Below, one piece after another: positions 35,601 to 46,042 of a stretch of DNA of 64,000 nucleotides (the first letter of the stretch is position 1; the number at the start of each line of letters is the position of its first letter). The notes beneath the pieces are model-generated. The model did not search any database. It was not told the origin of the DNA and worked only from the letters and a program-made list of their open reading frames with translations. This DNA is from Siphonodentalium dalli (taxonomy: Eukaryota > Mollusca > Scaphopoda > Gadilida > Siphonodentaliidae): assembly GCA_032622095.1 (NCBI GenBank), contig CP136063.1:213051982-213115981 (forward strand), given 5' to 3'. The translations under genes were made by a program, and so were the position numbers.

Positions 35601-36415
35601 GGGTTATCTTTTTAAACGATATGCTGGACAATACAGGATGTTTTCTTACACGAGACGATCTACTAAGGATCTATAACATACATACAAACTTCATCACTCT
35701 TAATAACATCCAACATCAGATAAAATTACTTGCAAAAAAACTTCAACAACCTATAACTCGAATAGTCACTCCCCTTTTACCAAATAATTTCATTAAATTG
35801 CTTAAAAATTGTCGAGGAGGACAAGACTTTTATAAAATTTTAATCGACATTCCAACTTCTACTGTAGCACACAAAAAATGGCAAGTGTTATTTTCCGACA
35901 ACATAATTAATTGGTGCAAACTGGATAAACTTCCCTTTCTCACGACGCCGGACACAAAGCTGCAATGGCTACAATTCCGAATAAATTCACGAATATTATC
36001 AACCAACAAGTTTCTCAAAATGTCCAATTTGCGACAAGATGATAAATGCGAAAGATGTAAAAGCGAGACAGAAGACATCTCCCACATATTTTGGAACTGT
36101 GTTCACGTTCAGAAATTCATTAAGGAACTCAGCGATTGGGGTAAAATTAACAGCATTGATCTCTGTGCCCAACAAACGACAATGATTCTCGGCTCTTCAC
36201 CAACGGATCCTAACTTTACAACTAACATGCTATGGCTCCTGATTAAACAATACATATATAGGACTAAATTCAAGCCAATTAACTTATCGCTAAATGTTTT
36301 CCTCAAAGAGTTGAATTATAGATACCAATGTGAGAAGTATACCGCACGATGCCAATCGAAACAAGAAGAATTTTCGAAAAACTGGTTCCTTTTAGAAAAG
36401 GCTTTACATGTGTAA
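32636..36415 (+). CDS. LINE ORF2 protein: endonuclease, reverse transcriptase, zinc knuckle
   Basis: 1,259 residues, intact. The endonuclease (about 1-240) shows N9 (SNCRGLN), LQDTH (36-40, with Asp38 where Glu is usual), NIYGPN (108-113), GDWN (139-142), RLDY (201-204) and SDH (227-229). A linker contains RAKWIEQGEKPTKYFLNLE (379-397), a hallmark of L1 and Tx1 proteins. The reverse transcriptase has LIPKK (531-535), NWRPISLLN (544-552), DFEKAFD with catalytic Asp614, RQGDPVSP (672-679) and YADD (714-717). The C-terminus carries a zinc knuckle, C1138-x2-C1141-x8-H1150-x4-C1155. The protein nicks target DNA and primes reverse transcription from the nick in the nucleus. It starts at the ATG at 32636, as a stop lies just upstream in frame. 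Confidence 0.95.
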   Translation: MSIKILSSNCRGLNRAEKRRDVFRYLRTQNASIYCLQDTHFTKEMDKCISSEWGFKTELASFSSQSRGVAILFNQNLDFEIHNSIKDDSGNFIIIDVTVEKLRMTIANIYGPNEDNPDFYKQLKLKLINVGNTQIVICGDWNMVQYQSMDTYNYKHINNPQAKVAVGDLVDRLDLVDAWRINNKENQRYTWRKKSPIKMARLDYFMISEDILSLVGEGTDILPGYHSDHSIISLTLKLSTIDRGRGFWKFNTSLLRDEKYAELVKSTIENNKSRYGYKLYTDESNKPQVTCKTSKRLFLDTLLLDIRGETIHFASKRKRDRKMKKNELNRSKIFLEIEIDKDDINTENKDELLEKIQKIDTDLYEIRKEDTRGAMVRSRAKWIEQGEKPTKYFLNLEKRNSISKTLCNLTDSTGKNIDNQSDIMHEARSFYENLYALKNTNKSDIQAILEKDHTVLSQDTAKSIEGPITLTELTCALKRSQSDKCSGLDGYPNEFCKFFWIDLGQILCESLNEAFDKGELSITQKQGLITLIPKKDKDRNHLKNWRPISLLNISYKLASSCIAERLKRVLPDIISEDQTGFLKNRYIEDNTRLTYDLIHKAKLADKPGLLLLLDFEKAFDSVSWKFIHKCLNLFNFGDDMKRWISIFYTNINSSILINGHISQSFKLHRGCRQGDPVSPYIFLICAEILAIMIKSNDRIKGINLGNLEYKITQYADDTTLFLDGSEESLREVYTVLNLFADYSGLKINPSKCQASWIGSYTKRTDIMCPDLGLTFDSTFNLLGIHFDTNLEKMNINYDKKLAEVKRLIEIWKHRLLTPIGRITVIKSLILPKLTHLFVALPNPGNVFMKNLDTMLFNFLWNSKRDRIKRKVICQDYKNGGLKMVDVKHFMMSMKITWVRRLVTKSAKWTPLIDIPLFDDPMFLTYDYPYIEKQAKKLTNPFWHDVLMAFTKFLEKDRNNRKLSACTLWNNPNIKQYGKVLNFTSWRENGVIFLNDMLDNTGCFLTRDDLLRIYNIHTNFITLNNIQHQIKLLAKKLQQPITRIVTPLLPNNFIKLLKNCRGGQDFYKILIDIPTSTVAHKKWQVLFSDNIINWCKLDKLPFLTTPDTKLQWLQFRINSRILSTNKFLKMSNLRQDDKCERCKSETEDISHIFWNCVHVQKFIKELSDWGKINSIDLCAQQTTMILGSSPTDPNFTTNMLWLLIKQYIYRTKFKPINLSLNVFLKELNYRYQCEKYTARCQSKQEEFSKNWFLLEKALHV

Positions 36416-36828
36416 CATATACCCACAAGTCAACAATAATCAACTTGAGTGTCCTGGAAGTGATCTCTTCACCAACTCGAAAACTCACTTAATTATTCTA
36501 ACCGGAAATACGATATCCCCGCCAATATCACAATGCCGTCTATGGTTAGATGTCGTGCCGATACGCCGTACACAGGAAGAAAGTTGAAATATTTAAAATC
36601 TGAAGTAATATATTAATTTGAACATATATTCCATTAATTCCAACTTACATGTCAGTCACTGGGAGTGCATGTGGTGTACGAAAGACGTGTAAATGAAGCG
36701 AGCGAGATGTGAGCGAATTGGAAGAATGTCACTTGATATATTATAATATGTACCTCTGTTTATGTTTACATTCCTTCATTGATGTATGTTAATTCCAATA
36801 AAAAAATTTAAATTTAAATTTAAAAAAA
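36416..36828 (+). other. LINE 3' UTR and tail with polyadenylation signal
   Basis: AATAAA occurs at 36797-36802, followed by a tail of A and AAATTT repeats, then A9 merging into the target duplication. Confidence 0.8.
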
Positions 36829-36843
36829 AACTGCACAGAAGCT
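36829..36843. repeat. Target-site duplication, right copy (LINE)
   Basis: AACTGCACAGAAGCT, identical to 29989-30003. The flanks then differ (CGGCG against TCCGG). Confidence 0.9.
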
Positions 36844-38258
36844 CGGCGTTTGGTGACATCTTCATCTGCTACGTTAACATCTTTCTGGACCAACAGTGGT
36901 CCCCCATGCATATCGCGCGGAAATTGAGCACGCATTTTTTTAAATTCTGTTCAATCCTATGATTCATTGACAGATTCAACTATATACCGGCATTTGTTTT
37001 GGAAGCGTGGCATTCCAGGAAATATACTAGCGGGTGGATGTTCTCGAACATTTGAGTGGGCAAAAGCAAAAACACTATTGAAAAAATTCGCCAAAAAATA
37101 TTAAATGGTTTGATCTGGGAAAACTGATTGACAACTGGTGGATAAATACTCCTGCTTCGTGTGGACATTTTACGATGAGAAACAAACATATCCCCATATC
37201 ATATACGTGAAAATGACTTTCCCTTTTCTCGGCTTTGGTGATACCCTCGGTTTTGGTGGTACCACATACACGGGGGTGATATCATTACAATTAAATCTTT
37301 ATAAATGAAAGGGCAAATCCATTCATGAGTACATACATCAAATTGAAAGCTCCGATGTGATTTCAACATTATACTGGGAGTGTTATACATATACAAATAT
37401 CAAACGGAAAACTCTGATGGAGTTTCAGTTTTATATACTGGGTGTGTTAGACATACATATACAAGAACGAAAACTCAGAAGGGATCTCAGTTTAACTAGG
37501 CGTGTTAGACCCATACAGCTGTAAAAAAAATCACACAATGTCAGAACAAATTGAAGCTGATACATCTCCATTCAACGCACATAATAGATCATCGAGTGAA
37601 AAAGATGTCAAAAAGAACATGTCACTTCTAATATAAAATCATTGATGGTTTCGTATTCACATCGACATATGTAATTTGCTGGCCGTGATTCGTGTTTCTC
37701 CTCCAGTGACCACACACCACTCCAATTCGAATAAAATATTCCTGGCTTTTGAAACAAGAACTTATATATGCACCCACGCCTGTCAGTTTATATTCGCCAT
37801 ACATGCCTCCTGACCTTTTCGCCAATATTAGTGCACACTCATGACTGGGTGCACGCACCTAAAATGTTGAACGCAGATTAACATATTTTATCGAAGATAG
37901 TCGGGTGTAGGTAATGCAAATGGAATTTAATCGATGGACCATAACCAAATACAGGAAGGGAATGCAATTTCACTGTGACAACGACCTTCACCCAGTTCAA
38001 AATCCCGTTCAGCATTTCATCGGGTAAAGTTAAGCAGATTCCCCCGAACGTTTGTTTTGGGGCACCGCATTGGTGGGTCAGTTCGACTCAGTTGTTTAGC
38101 AACATGATGAGTTAGGTTGGGATAAACAACCAAACACTGCCACGTTTGTTCGAACCATATGACATAGAACCATGCAATATAATCTTAGGTCAAAATGGCC
38201 ATTCGAGACTAAAACAGACTACGTAGCACCAGTTTATATTCTCGTGAGTAAAGTGATG
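36844..38258. other. No gene recognised
   Basis: Anonymous DNA. A degenerate repeat of about 65-70 bp at 37325-37520 has phrases such as AACTC.GA.GG.RTYTCAGTTT and GGYGTGTTAGAC.CATA. I see nothing coding. Confidence 0.5.
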
Positions 38259-38259
38259 C

Positions 38260-39332
38260 GGACCGGACCGCTTTGGATAGGTCCGGTCCGCGGTCCAGGG
38301 TGGACCGCGGTCCGGTCCGGACCGGGTGTCACTATTTTACTTCAGTTATAATAAACTATCGCGAATATTACTGCATATTTGCCGCCATATCAATTAGCAA
38401 CGATGTATTGACGCATTCAAGTGGTTAATATCTATTGTTGGGAATAAAACAAAAAAAAACAAAATATTAAAATTGCTTGTTTCGTTCTAAATTGTTTTTA
38501 ATAACTACTATCCTACACTGGCCAACACTTTGTAGCACCCTATCAATGCGACAAACATTCAACTGAATGAGTATGGAGCTATTTGTCATAAACAGTGTAA
38601 CATCAACTAATCAATTTGGATGGATATCGAATCGGGTATTCTATTGTTTTTCACATGCAGTTATATTGTTATCAAAGAAATACGCAAACCACAATACATG
38701 GTACATACAAAAGACAGTCACATTAATCCAGTAGTAGTTGTACATAGGTATATAACTGTAAATGTCAGGACTATACAATCAGCCATCACAATCTCCAAGA
38801 CACCAATATTAATATAGTAGTCATATTTGTGTAATTGTCATCAGTATAGTTATTTAGTTTAAATTTCAATTTAATGAAAATAAGTATGATACGAATCATG
38901 CATACGATCAGTTGAGTGCCATGTTATATTGGTTATAACACATTCTGGCCCTAGCTATATATCTGTGCAATACATTTAATTAGTGCATGTTCGCATTACT
39001 AGACACACTATTATCGTGCATCGTTCACAGTATATCCAACCAGAGACAGACCATGATGCATACAATCGGCAAACAAAGTAAGTTTTAACATATATGGAGT
39101 ATGGACTCATTGCAATGCACTGGACTCAGTAACCTTATAGTGTGTACTATACAGGTAAAAACTTTGAGAAAAAAGAGAATTCATTAACATATAGCCTATT
39201 ATAGGTGGACCGGACCGTTTTGGACCGGTCCAGGCATGTGTACCGGACCGGAATGGCCTGGACCGGACCGGACTAGACCGCCTTGGTATTGGACCGGACC
39301 AACCAAGATGGTCCGGTCCGGTCTGCATCACT
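38260..39332. mobile_element. GGTCCGG-rich element with terminal inverted repeats
   Basis: The left end AGTGATGCGGACCGGACCG and right end CGGTCCGGTCTGCATCACT are inverted copies. The subterminal regions (38260-38332 and 39204-39330) are packed with GGACCGGACC and GGTCCGGTCC motifs in both orientations. The interior is AT-rich. The termini resemble hAT-type CAGTGATG ends, but no 8-bp target duplication is visible. No coding content. Confidence 0.6.
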
Positions 39333-40079
39333 AAATTATTATTAACAATGTCAGTCAGAGTAGGAACAAACCTACACACATAGTACACCCATTGGAGATC
39401 GATACCATGGAAGTATATCCGATTTTACGGAATCAGACCTCTATTTGTATATGTTATTGTATTTGCTTTGATGTGAGCAAAAACAATGTTATCAACTTGT
39501 CCCGAATGACCTTGACCTTTATGTTTGACCTCGACCTATAAACATAGCAGAAGGCGGAAAATTGTGTAGGACCTTCACCCATATGTATATGTATATGAAC
39601 TAATCTTACCCAGACCAATAATATTTTTAAATTTGACCTTTTCCCATTTTTTTTACAAAAATAGTATCTGTTGCGATGGCAACAATAATATCTACATTTT
39701 CCTTTACAATTTTGCTCACTGCAACATGGGTAATAATAATGGACAATCCATAAGCTTTCCAACGGTATATAATAATCAGTTAAATACGAATTTGCATTAA
39801 ACTCTTTAAATATGGCCCTTTTCCTCTATTGGCCGTTCTCTTATAGCAACCATCAGCTCACCGCAGCGTGGTTGTTTATACCTTAGGCAGGTGAATGACG
39901 TCATATATTTGTTTTTATATTTTGTATACGATGAGAGGAAATTCAGGAAAGAGTGTATGCTATTTAGCGAAATTGACACGTCCCTTCCGATTAGCAACTG
40001 TTTAAAATTGCGGAATCGGAAGTGGAACAACGAGATGAAATCCCACGGCTCGTGACGTCATTTACGTCACGTTGGTTGC
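39333..40079. other. No gene recognised
   Basis: Anonymous DNA with several TGACCTTGACCTTTA-type motifs near 39508-39535. I see nothing coding. Confidence 0.45.
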
Positions 40080-42120
40080 GTAGGTGCAGCATTAACCCTT
40101 TCACGATGGGAGATGCGCTGGTGCAGCATTAATGTTTTATTACGGGAGTTGTGCTGGTGCAGCATTAACCATTTCACGACGGGAGCTGTGCTGGTGCAGC
40201 ATTAACCCTTTCATGACGGGAGCTGCTTTGGTGCAGCATTGTCCATTTCATGACGGGAGCTGTGCTGGTGCACCATTAACCCTTTCATGACGGGAGCTGC
40301 GTTGGTGCAGCATTAATTGTTTTATGATGGGATGTGCTGGTGCAGAATTAACCTTTTCATAACGGGTAGCTGTGTTGGTGCAGCATTAACCCTTCCGTGG
40401 TGGGAGCTGCGTTGGTGCAGCATTAACCCTTTCATGAAAGGAACTGTGCTGGTGCAACATTAATTATTTTATGATGGGAGCTGTGTTGGTGCAGCATTAG
40501 CATTTTTATGATGGGAGCTGCGTTGGTGAAGCATTAACCCATTCATGATGGGGGCTGCGCTGGTGCAGCATTAACCCTTTCATGACGGGAGCTGCGCTGG
40601 TGCAGCATCAATTATTTCATGACGGGAGCTGCGTTGGTACAGCATTGACCCATTCATGATGGGAGCTGCGCTGGTGTAGCATTTACCCTTTCATGACGAG
40701 AGCTGCGCTGGTGCAGCATTAATTATTTCCAAACTGGAGCTGCGTCGGTGCAGCATTAATTATTTTATGATGGGAGCTGCGATGGTGCAGCATTAACCCA
40801 TTCATGATGGGAGTTGCGCTGGTGCAGCATTAGCTCTTTCATAACGGGAGCTGCGCTGGTGCAGCATTAATTATTTCATGACGGGAACTGCGTTGGTGCA
40901 GCCGTTAATAATTTGATGATGGGAGCTGCGTTGGTGCAGCATTAACACTTTCATGACGGGAGCTGCGTTGGTGCAGCATTAATTATTTCATGACGGGAGC
41001 TGCGATGGTGCAGCATTGAATATTTTATGATAGGATCTGTGCTGGTGCAGCATTAACCCTTCCATGACGGAACTGCGTTGATGCAGCATTACTTATTTTA
41101 TGACGGGAGCTGCGTTTGGGCAGCATTAATTCTTTTATGACGGGAGCTGCGTTCGGGCAGCATTAATTCTTTCATGACGGGAGCTGTGCTGGTGCAGCGT
41201 TAATTCTTTTATGATGGGATTTGCGTTGGTGCAGCAGCATTATCCCTTTCATGGCGGGAGCTGCGTTGGTGCAGCATTAACACTTTCATGAAATAAACTG
41301 TGCTGGTGCAGCATTAATTCTTTTATGATGGGAGTTGCGTTGGTGCAGCATTAACCCTTTCATGGCGGGAGTTGCGTTGGTGCAGCAGCATTAACCCTTT
41401 CGTGCCAGGAGCTGCGTTGGTGCAGCATTAACCCTTTCGTGAAAGGAACTGTGCTGGTGCAGCATTTATTCTTTATGATGGGAGTTGCGTTGATGAAGCA
41501 TTAACCTTTTCATGACGGGTGATGTGCTGGTGCAGCATTAATTCTTTCATGACGGGAGCTGCGTTAGGGCAGAATAATTTTTTTCATGACGGGAGCTGCG
41601 TTGGTGCATTATTAATCCTTTCATGGCGGAATCTGCGTTGGTGCAGCATTAACCCTTTCATGACGGGAGCTGCGTTGGTGCATTATATTAACCCTTTCAT
41701 GATGGGAGCTGCGTTGGTGCAGCATTAACCCTTTCATGACGGGAGCTGCGTTGGTGCAGCGTTAACCCTTTCATGACGGGAGCTGTGCTGGTGCAGCATT
41801 AATTATTTCATGACTGGAGCTGCGTTGGTGCAGCATTAATTGTTTTATGATGGGATGTGCTGGTGCAGAATTAACCCTTTCATGACGGGTAGCTGTGTTG
41901 GTGCAGCATTAACCCTTCCGTGGTGGGAGCTGCGTTGGTGCAGAATTAACCCTTTCATGACGAGAGCTGTGCTGGTGCATCATTATCCATTTCATGACGG
42001 GAGCTGTGCTGTTGCAGATTAACCCTTTTATGACGGGAGCTGCATTGGTGCAGCATTAACCATTGCATGACGGCAGCTGTGCTGGTGCAGCATTGATTAT
42101 TTTAAGACGGGACCTGCGTT
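40080..42120. repeat. 37-bp satellite array
   Basis: About 55 units of consensus TTAACCCTTTCATGACGGG then AGCTGCGYTGGTGCAGCA. Variation includes TTAATTATTTYATGAYGGG forms and small deletions. Each unit begins with TTAACCC, like the ends of the TTAA-type MITEs in this window. A single unit occurs alone at 5590-5627. Confidence 0.9.
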
Positions 42121-43819
42121 GGTGATGAAAAGCAAATTCGGGATACAGCATGTGTGGTTGCTCCACTACGCGTCACGTATGATTCATATTATAACCATGT
42201 CTCTGGTCTATTACGAAAGGGTACCACCAATTTTGAACGTCTATAACTTGGGAATGAGTTGACATTATTGGTAAATCTATAATTCGGCACAAAACGGTGG
42301 TCCTCAATATTATTTTAAATATATCCACGTCTCTCAGTATCTTCAAATTTCAATCAAGTGGGTCAAAGTTATATGATAGTATCGGAAAAAACACACATTT
42401 TTTTGCAATGACCTTGACCTTTACATATGACCTTCCCAAGTGCTGAACATCATTTCAAAAGTTAGACAACAATGGGTGTTCATACAAACCAACATAATAT
42501 TTGAGATAATGGAAATAATTATCGCCATATACATAATTTAACACCTAGTTTCCACACTCAGTTAAAATCACCCCTCGTTGCCATGGAAACAGAAATTTAG
42601 CTATTTGTCCCAAATATTATTCTCTAAGATTTGAGTATGTTGCATATATTGACTTACTCTATATGAAGGCACCTTTGCCATTTGTGTTGCAATTAGTTGT
42701 GGGTTCAACCCTAATTCGCCTGTACTAGTGATATATATCTTAAGTGTACTGTGTCTTGTTGCTATTGCTAATATCCCATGCGATAAGACCATCACGTTTG
42801 CTTCGATATCACCTGATATGAAGACTAACCCTCTCCGAATCAACATTTGATATTCTTTTCTCAGGTCGATTAGCATACGTTCAGATAGTCAGGTTCGAAA
42901 ATATAATAAAGCCTCTAGAAACGAATGTGCGGGCATTTTTCTTTCAGAAGCTTTTGAGAATTGTTTCTAAGGGTATTTTTTATGCTGATTTCAAACACCA
43001 ATGTTGGCAAGTTGACAAATTATTATTTCTGGTCAAAAATGGCAATTTAAAATGGCCGCCATCAAAACTTGTGACAAAGTCTAACTTTACGTTTGTTGTT
43101 ATGTGTTACTCTAAGGCATTCGAATATTGAGTATTTTCGTACTTTCGAACGAATTGGAACAAGAATAAGTATACCCAGAACATATGTGATAATTTAAAGT
43201 GAACATGTTTGACATTTAACCCCATTTATGCTCAAAAAATGACAAAAAACGCAAATTTTATAAATTATTACGGTCTTAAATGGCAGAAAGTGAAATATGC
43301 TGGAAACATATCCTTCAAATGGTATAGACAGTGGTGTCTAAATGTAATTTGTAATCTGTTTCCAAAAAAACAATGTTGGCAACTCGACAAATAATTATTT
43401 CTGACCTAAACTGACAATTCAAAATGGCCGCCATCAGAACAAAGTCTGGATTTTCGTTTACTGTTATATGTTGTTTCTAAAACGTTTGAATATTATGCAT
43501 TTCCGTACTTTCGAACGAATTGTGACAAGAAACAATATACACTGAACATATGTAGTAATTTAAAGTGAACATGTTTGACATTCAACCCCATTTATGGCCA
43601 AAAAATGACAAAAAACGCAAATTTGATACATTATTGCGGTCTTAAATGGCAGAAAGTGAAGTATGCCGTAAATATATCCTCCAAATGGTTTAGACAGTTG
43701 TTCTAAATGTAATTTGTAATCTGATTTCAAAAAACAATGTTGGTAACTCGACAAATAATTATTTCTGACCTAAAATGACATTTCAAAATAATAATAATCA
43801 GTTAAAATCATCAGTAATA

Positions 43820-44158
43820 TTATGAAACTGGTTCAACACCCAATGCGACACAATTTGCCATCATATAGCCAAAAATGGTCACAAAAAAACCTGATTTATT
43901 ATTGCAGTCAGTTCCACAATTGCAGAGTGGTGTGCAGGATAACTCTGATTTTCTACATGTACACCTTGCTGTTAGACACCCCTTCTTGCACCCATATTTG
44001 ATTATTTCGAGACATGATTTTGGAATGGGTTGTATTGACATCATGGTTGGATCTAATCGACCATTTTCTTCTTTCCATCCCATTGTCGAAGGATCCGGTA
44101 ATGTTTGCACAGGAATGGTTGTTTGTTTCCAAACTAAAATCTGGTAGTTTGTTCTCAA
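43820..44158 (-). pseudogene. Left-arm copy of the C-terminal CXC segment of a transposon protein
   Basis: On the minus strand this reads WKQTTIPVQTLPDPSTMGW, then IPKSCLEIIKYGCKKGC, TARCTCRKSELSCTPLCNCG. The tail GCKKGC..RCTCRK.....CTPLCNCG is a tesmin/TSO1-like CXC cysteine cluster. Proteins with this tail and the D-x-x-V-L-V-L-L block seen at 45330 are common, mostly unnamed, repeat-associated proteins in marine invertebrates (from memory). The copy lacks the preceding domains and is interrupted upstream. It is the mirror of 45824-46042. Confidence 0.6.
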
Positions 44159-44769
44159 AAGGTGGTAATGAAATGTGTCACTGGTTGGTGGAAGCTTTTC
44201 ATCTTTGCATGAGATTCAGAAAATCCTAAATCTTGCATTGTTGAGTTTTGCATCGGAAACTCCATACAACTTGCCTACAAAATGTTCAGCACTTCCAATT
44301 GTTTCAGTGGATATTGCAATATTACCTATACCCTTTAAGAGTTCACAACATTCCAGGTAAATCTTCCATGCGGGTCGTTTTATTGACACCCCACATATGA
44401 ACGAAGTTGAATCTCACCCCGTTAAAGCAGAAAACGCAAGAATATAGTTCAGAGCGTCGCTCGGTATTTGGGTGGCAACATCACTGATGGGTGTAATTTT
44501 AGGGCTTATGGAAGTTCCAGCCATCATGGAAACATCTCAATCTGCAGGAAATGTGTCTAGGTAACCAAGCAATAACACTAGATCATCGACGTGCCTACTT
44601 ACCACAATAACTTGTTTCAGATTGCACCCCACGGGGAGATATACAGTGGCTTTGTTTGCAAGTTGACTGCCCTGCCGGCATGAAGGGCAATTGCAAGACG
44701 ATGCAATACACTGCGATCTGTTTTACAATATGAACTCATGCCTGTTCCAGTTGCATTATGCGAGACAAA

Positions 44770-45517
44770 TAAAACACCCTCGAACTGGAAACAAGACAAT
44801 GCTTAGTGACGCTCTGATCGAGAAAGTATCCTGCCTAACAACAATGACACCATCTCCTCGTGCAGGCATTGTCATTGACGGTCAGGCCCTTGTTGTGGCC
44901 ACAGGTAAACCGGAAAAGGTAAATATATTTGGAGATTTGGCAAATGTATTCACAGTGTGCGTGTTGAAGAAGGCGAAGGCTATGTCAGGATTTATGTAGT
45001 GATCGACAGATACTCGGATAAATATATAAAGACTGCCACCAGATCGAGAAGAAGTCGCAACGTACTATTGATCCGAAGGACAATAACAAATCGTGATGTT
45101 CTCATCCCACAAAATTGGAAAAGTTTCATTTTGTTGTCCGACAACAAGTCCGATTTTAATGGTTTCTTGTCTCGAGAACTTGTTACCAAAGAGAACACAG
45201 AATGTGTTACCGTTGTTGTTGCAGGTGGGGGGGGGGGGGGGGTTCCCAGAAGATTGCAGAGTAGATTGTTCGGTAGATGGAACAGACTTGAAGAGGCTGA
45301 CACTAGACTTATCCTTCATTCATTTGATACCAGCATGGGGTGCAATCTGAAAAAAGTTATTGTGGTAAGTAGAGACGTCTATGTTCTAGTGTTATTGCTT
45401 GGTTACCTAGACAAATTTCCTGCAGATGGTGATGTGTTCATGATGACTGTAACTTCCAAAACCCTAAAATTATACCCGTCAGTGATTTTGCCACCCAAAT
45501 ACCGAGCGACGCTCTGA
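44770..45517 (+). pseudogene. Decayed transposon-associated protein, central part (several frames)
   Basis: Coding similarity runs from 44770 (LIEKVSC..., IVIDGQALV, FGDLANVF) through a frame change near 44957 into VIDRYSDKYIKTATRSRR and WKSFILLSDNKSDFNGFLS. It then crosses a run of about 16 G (45227-45242) into LEEADTRLILHS and VIVVSRDVYVLVLLLGYLDKF. The order matches a family I know from invertebrate genomes with motifs D-G-x-A-L-V, D-x-Y, R-D-V, E-E-A-D-T-R-L-x-L-H and D-T-D-V-L-V-L-L; here D-T-D is V-S-R-D-V-Y. The acidic residues resemble a PIN/FEN-like nuclease fold, which is inference. Frame changes make it non-functional as read. Confidence 0.55.
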
Positions 45518-46042
45518 ACTATATTCTTGCGTTTCATGCTTTAGCGGGGTGTTATTCAACTTCGATCCGCATGGAAGATTTACCAGGAATGTTGTGAACT
45601 CTTAAAGGGTATAGGTAATATGCAATATCCACTGAAACAATTGAAAGTGCTGAACATTTTGTATGCAAGTTGTATGGAGTTTCCGATGCAAAACTCAACA
45701 ATGCAAGATTCAGGATTTCCCTCGGACTGAATCTCATGAAAAGCTTCCACCAACCAGTGACTCATTTCATTACCACATTTTGAGAACTACCAGGTTTTAG
45801 TTTGGAAACAAGCAACCATTCCTGTGCAAACATTACCGGATCCTTCGATAATGGGATGGAAAGAAGAAAATGGTCGACTAGATCAAACCATGATGTCACT
45901 AGAAGCCATTCCAAAATCATGTCTCGACATAATCAAATGTGGGTGCAAGAAGGGGTGTGTAACAGCAAGGTGTACATGCAGAAAACCAGAATTACCCTGC
46001 ACACCACTCTACAATTGTGGAGCTGACTGCAATAATAAATAA
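45518..46042 (+). pseudogene. Right-arm continuation: decayed segment and CXC tail
   Basis: From 45518 the sequence reads as LNYILAFHALAGCYSTS, then an interrupted helical stretch. From 45824 it reads LPDPSIMGWKEENGRLDQ and IPKSCLDIIKCGCKKGCV with TARCTCRK...CTPLYNCG, ending with a stop after 46042. It continues the protein at 44770-45517 through stops and frame changes. It is the inverted partner of 43820-44158. Confidence 0.55.

Larger units (their letters stand above)
30004..36828 (+). mobile_element. Full-length L1-like LINE retrotransposon
   Basis: The 6.8-kb element has a 260-bp 5' UTR, ORF1, a 1.45-kb spacer, ORF2, and a 3' region ending in AATAAA plus an A/T-rich tail of AAATTTAAATTT repeats and nine A. 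It is bounded by identical 15-bp target duplications. ORF2 has an apurinic-type endonuclease, reverse transcriptase and C-terminal zinc knuckle, so the clade is L1-like. Both ORFs are uninterrupted, which together with the perfect target duplication points to a recent insertion that may still be able to move. Confidence 0.93.

Noticed and set aside
38267-38328. CpG-island promoter
   Set aside because: The GC-rich block consists of repeated GGACCGG words at a transposon end, and no adjacent gene is seen.
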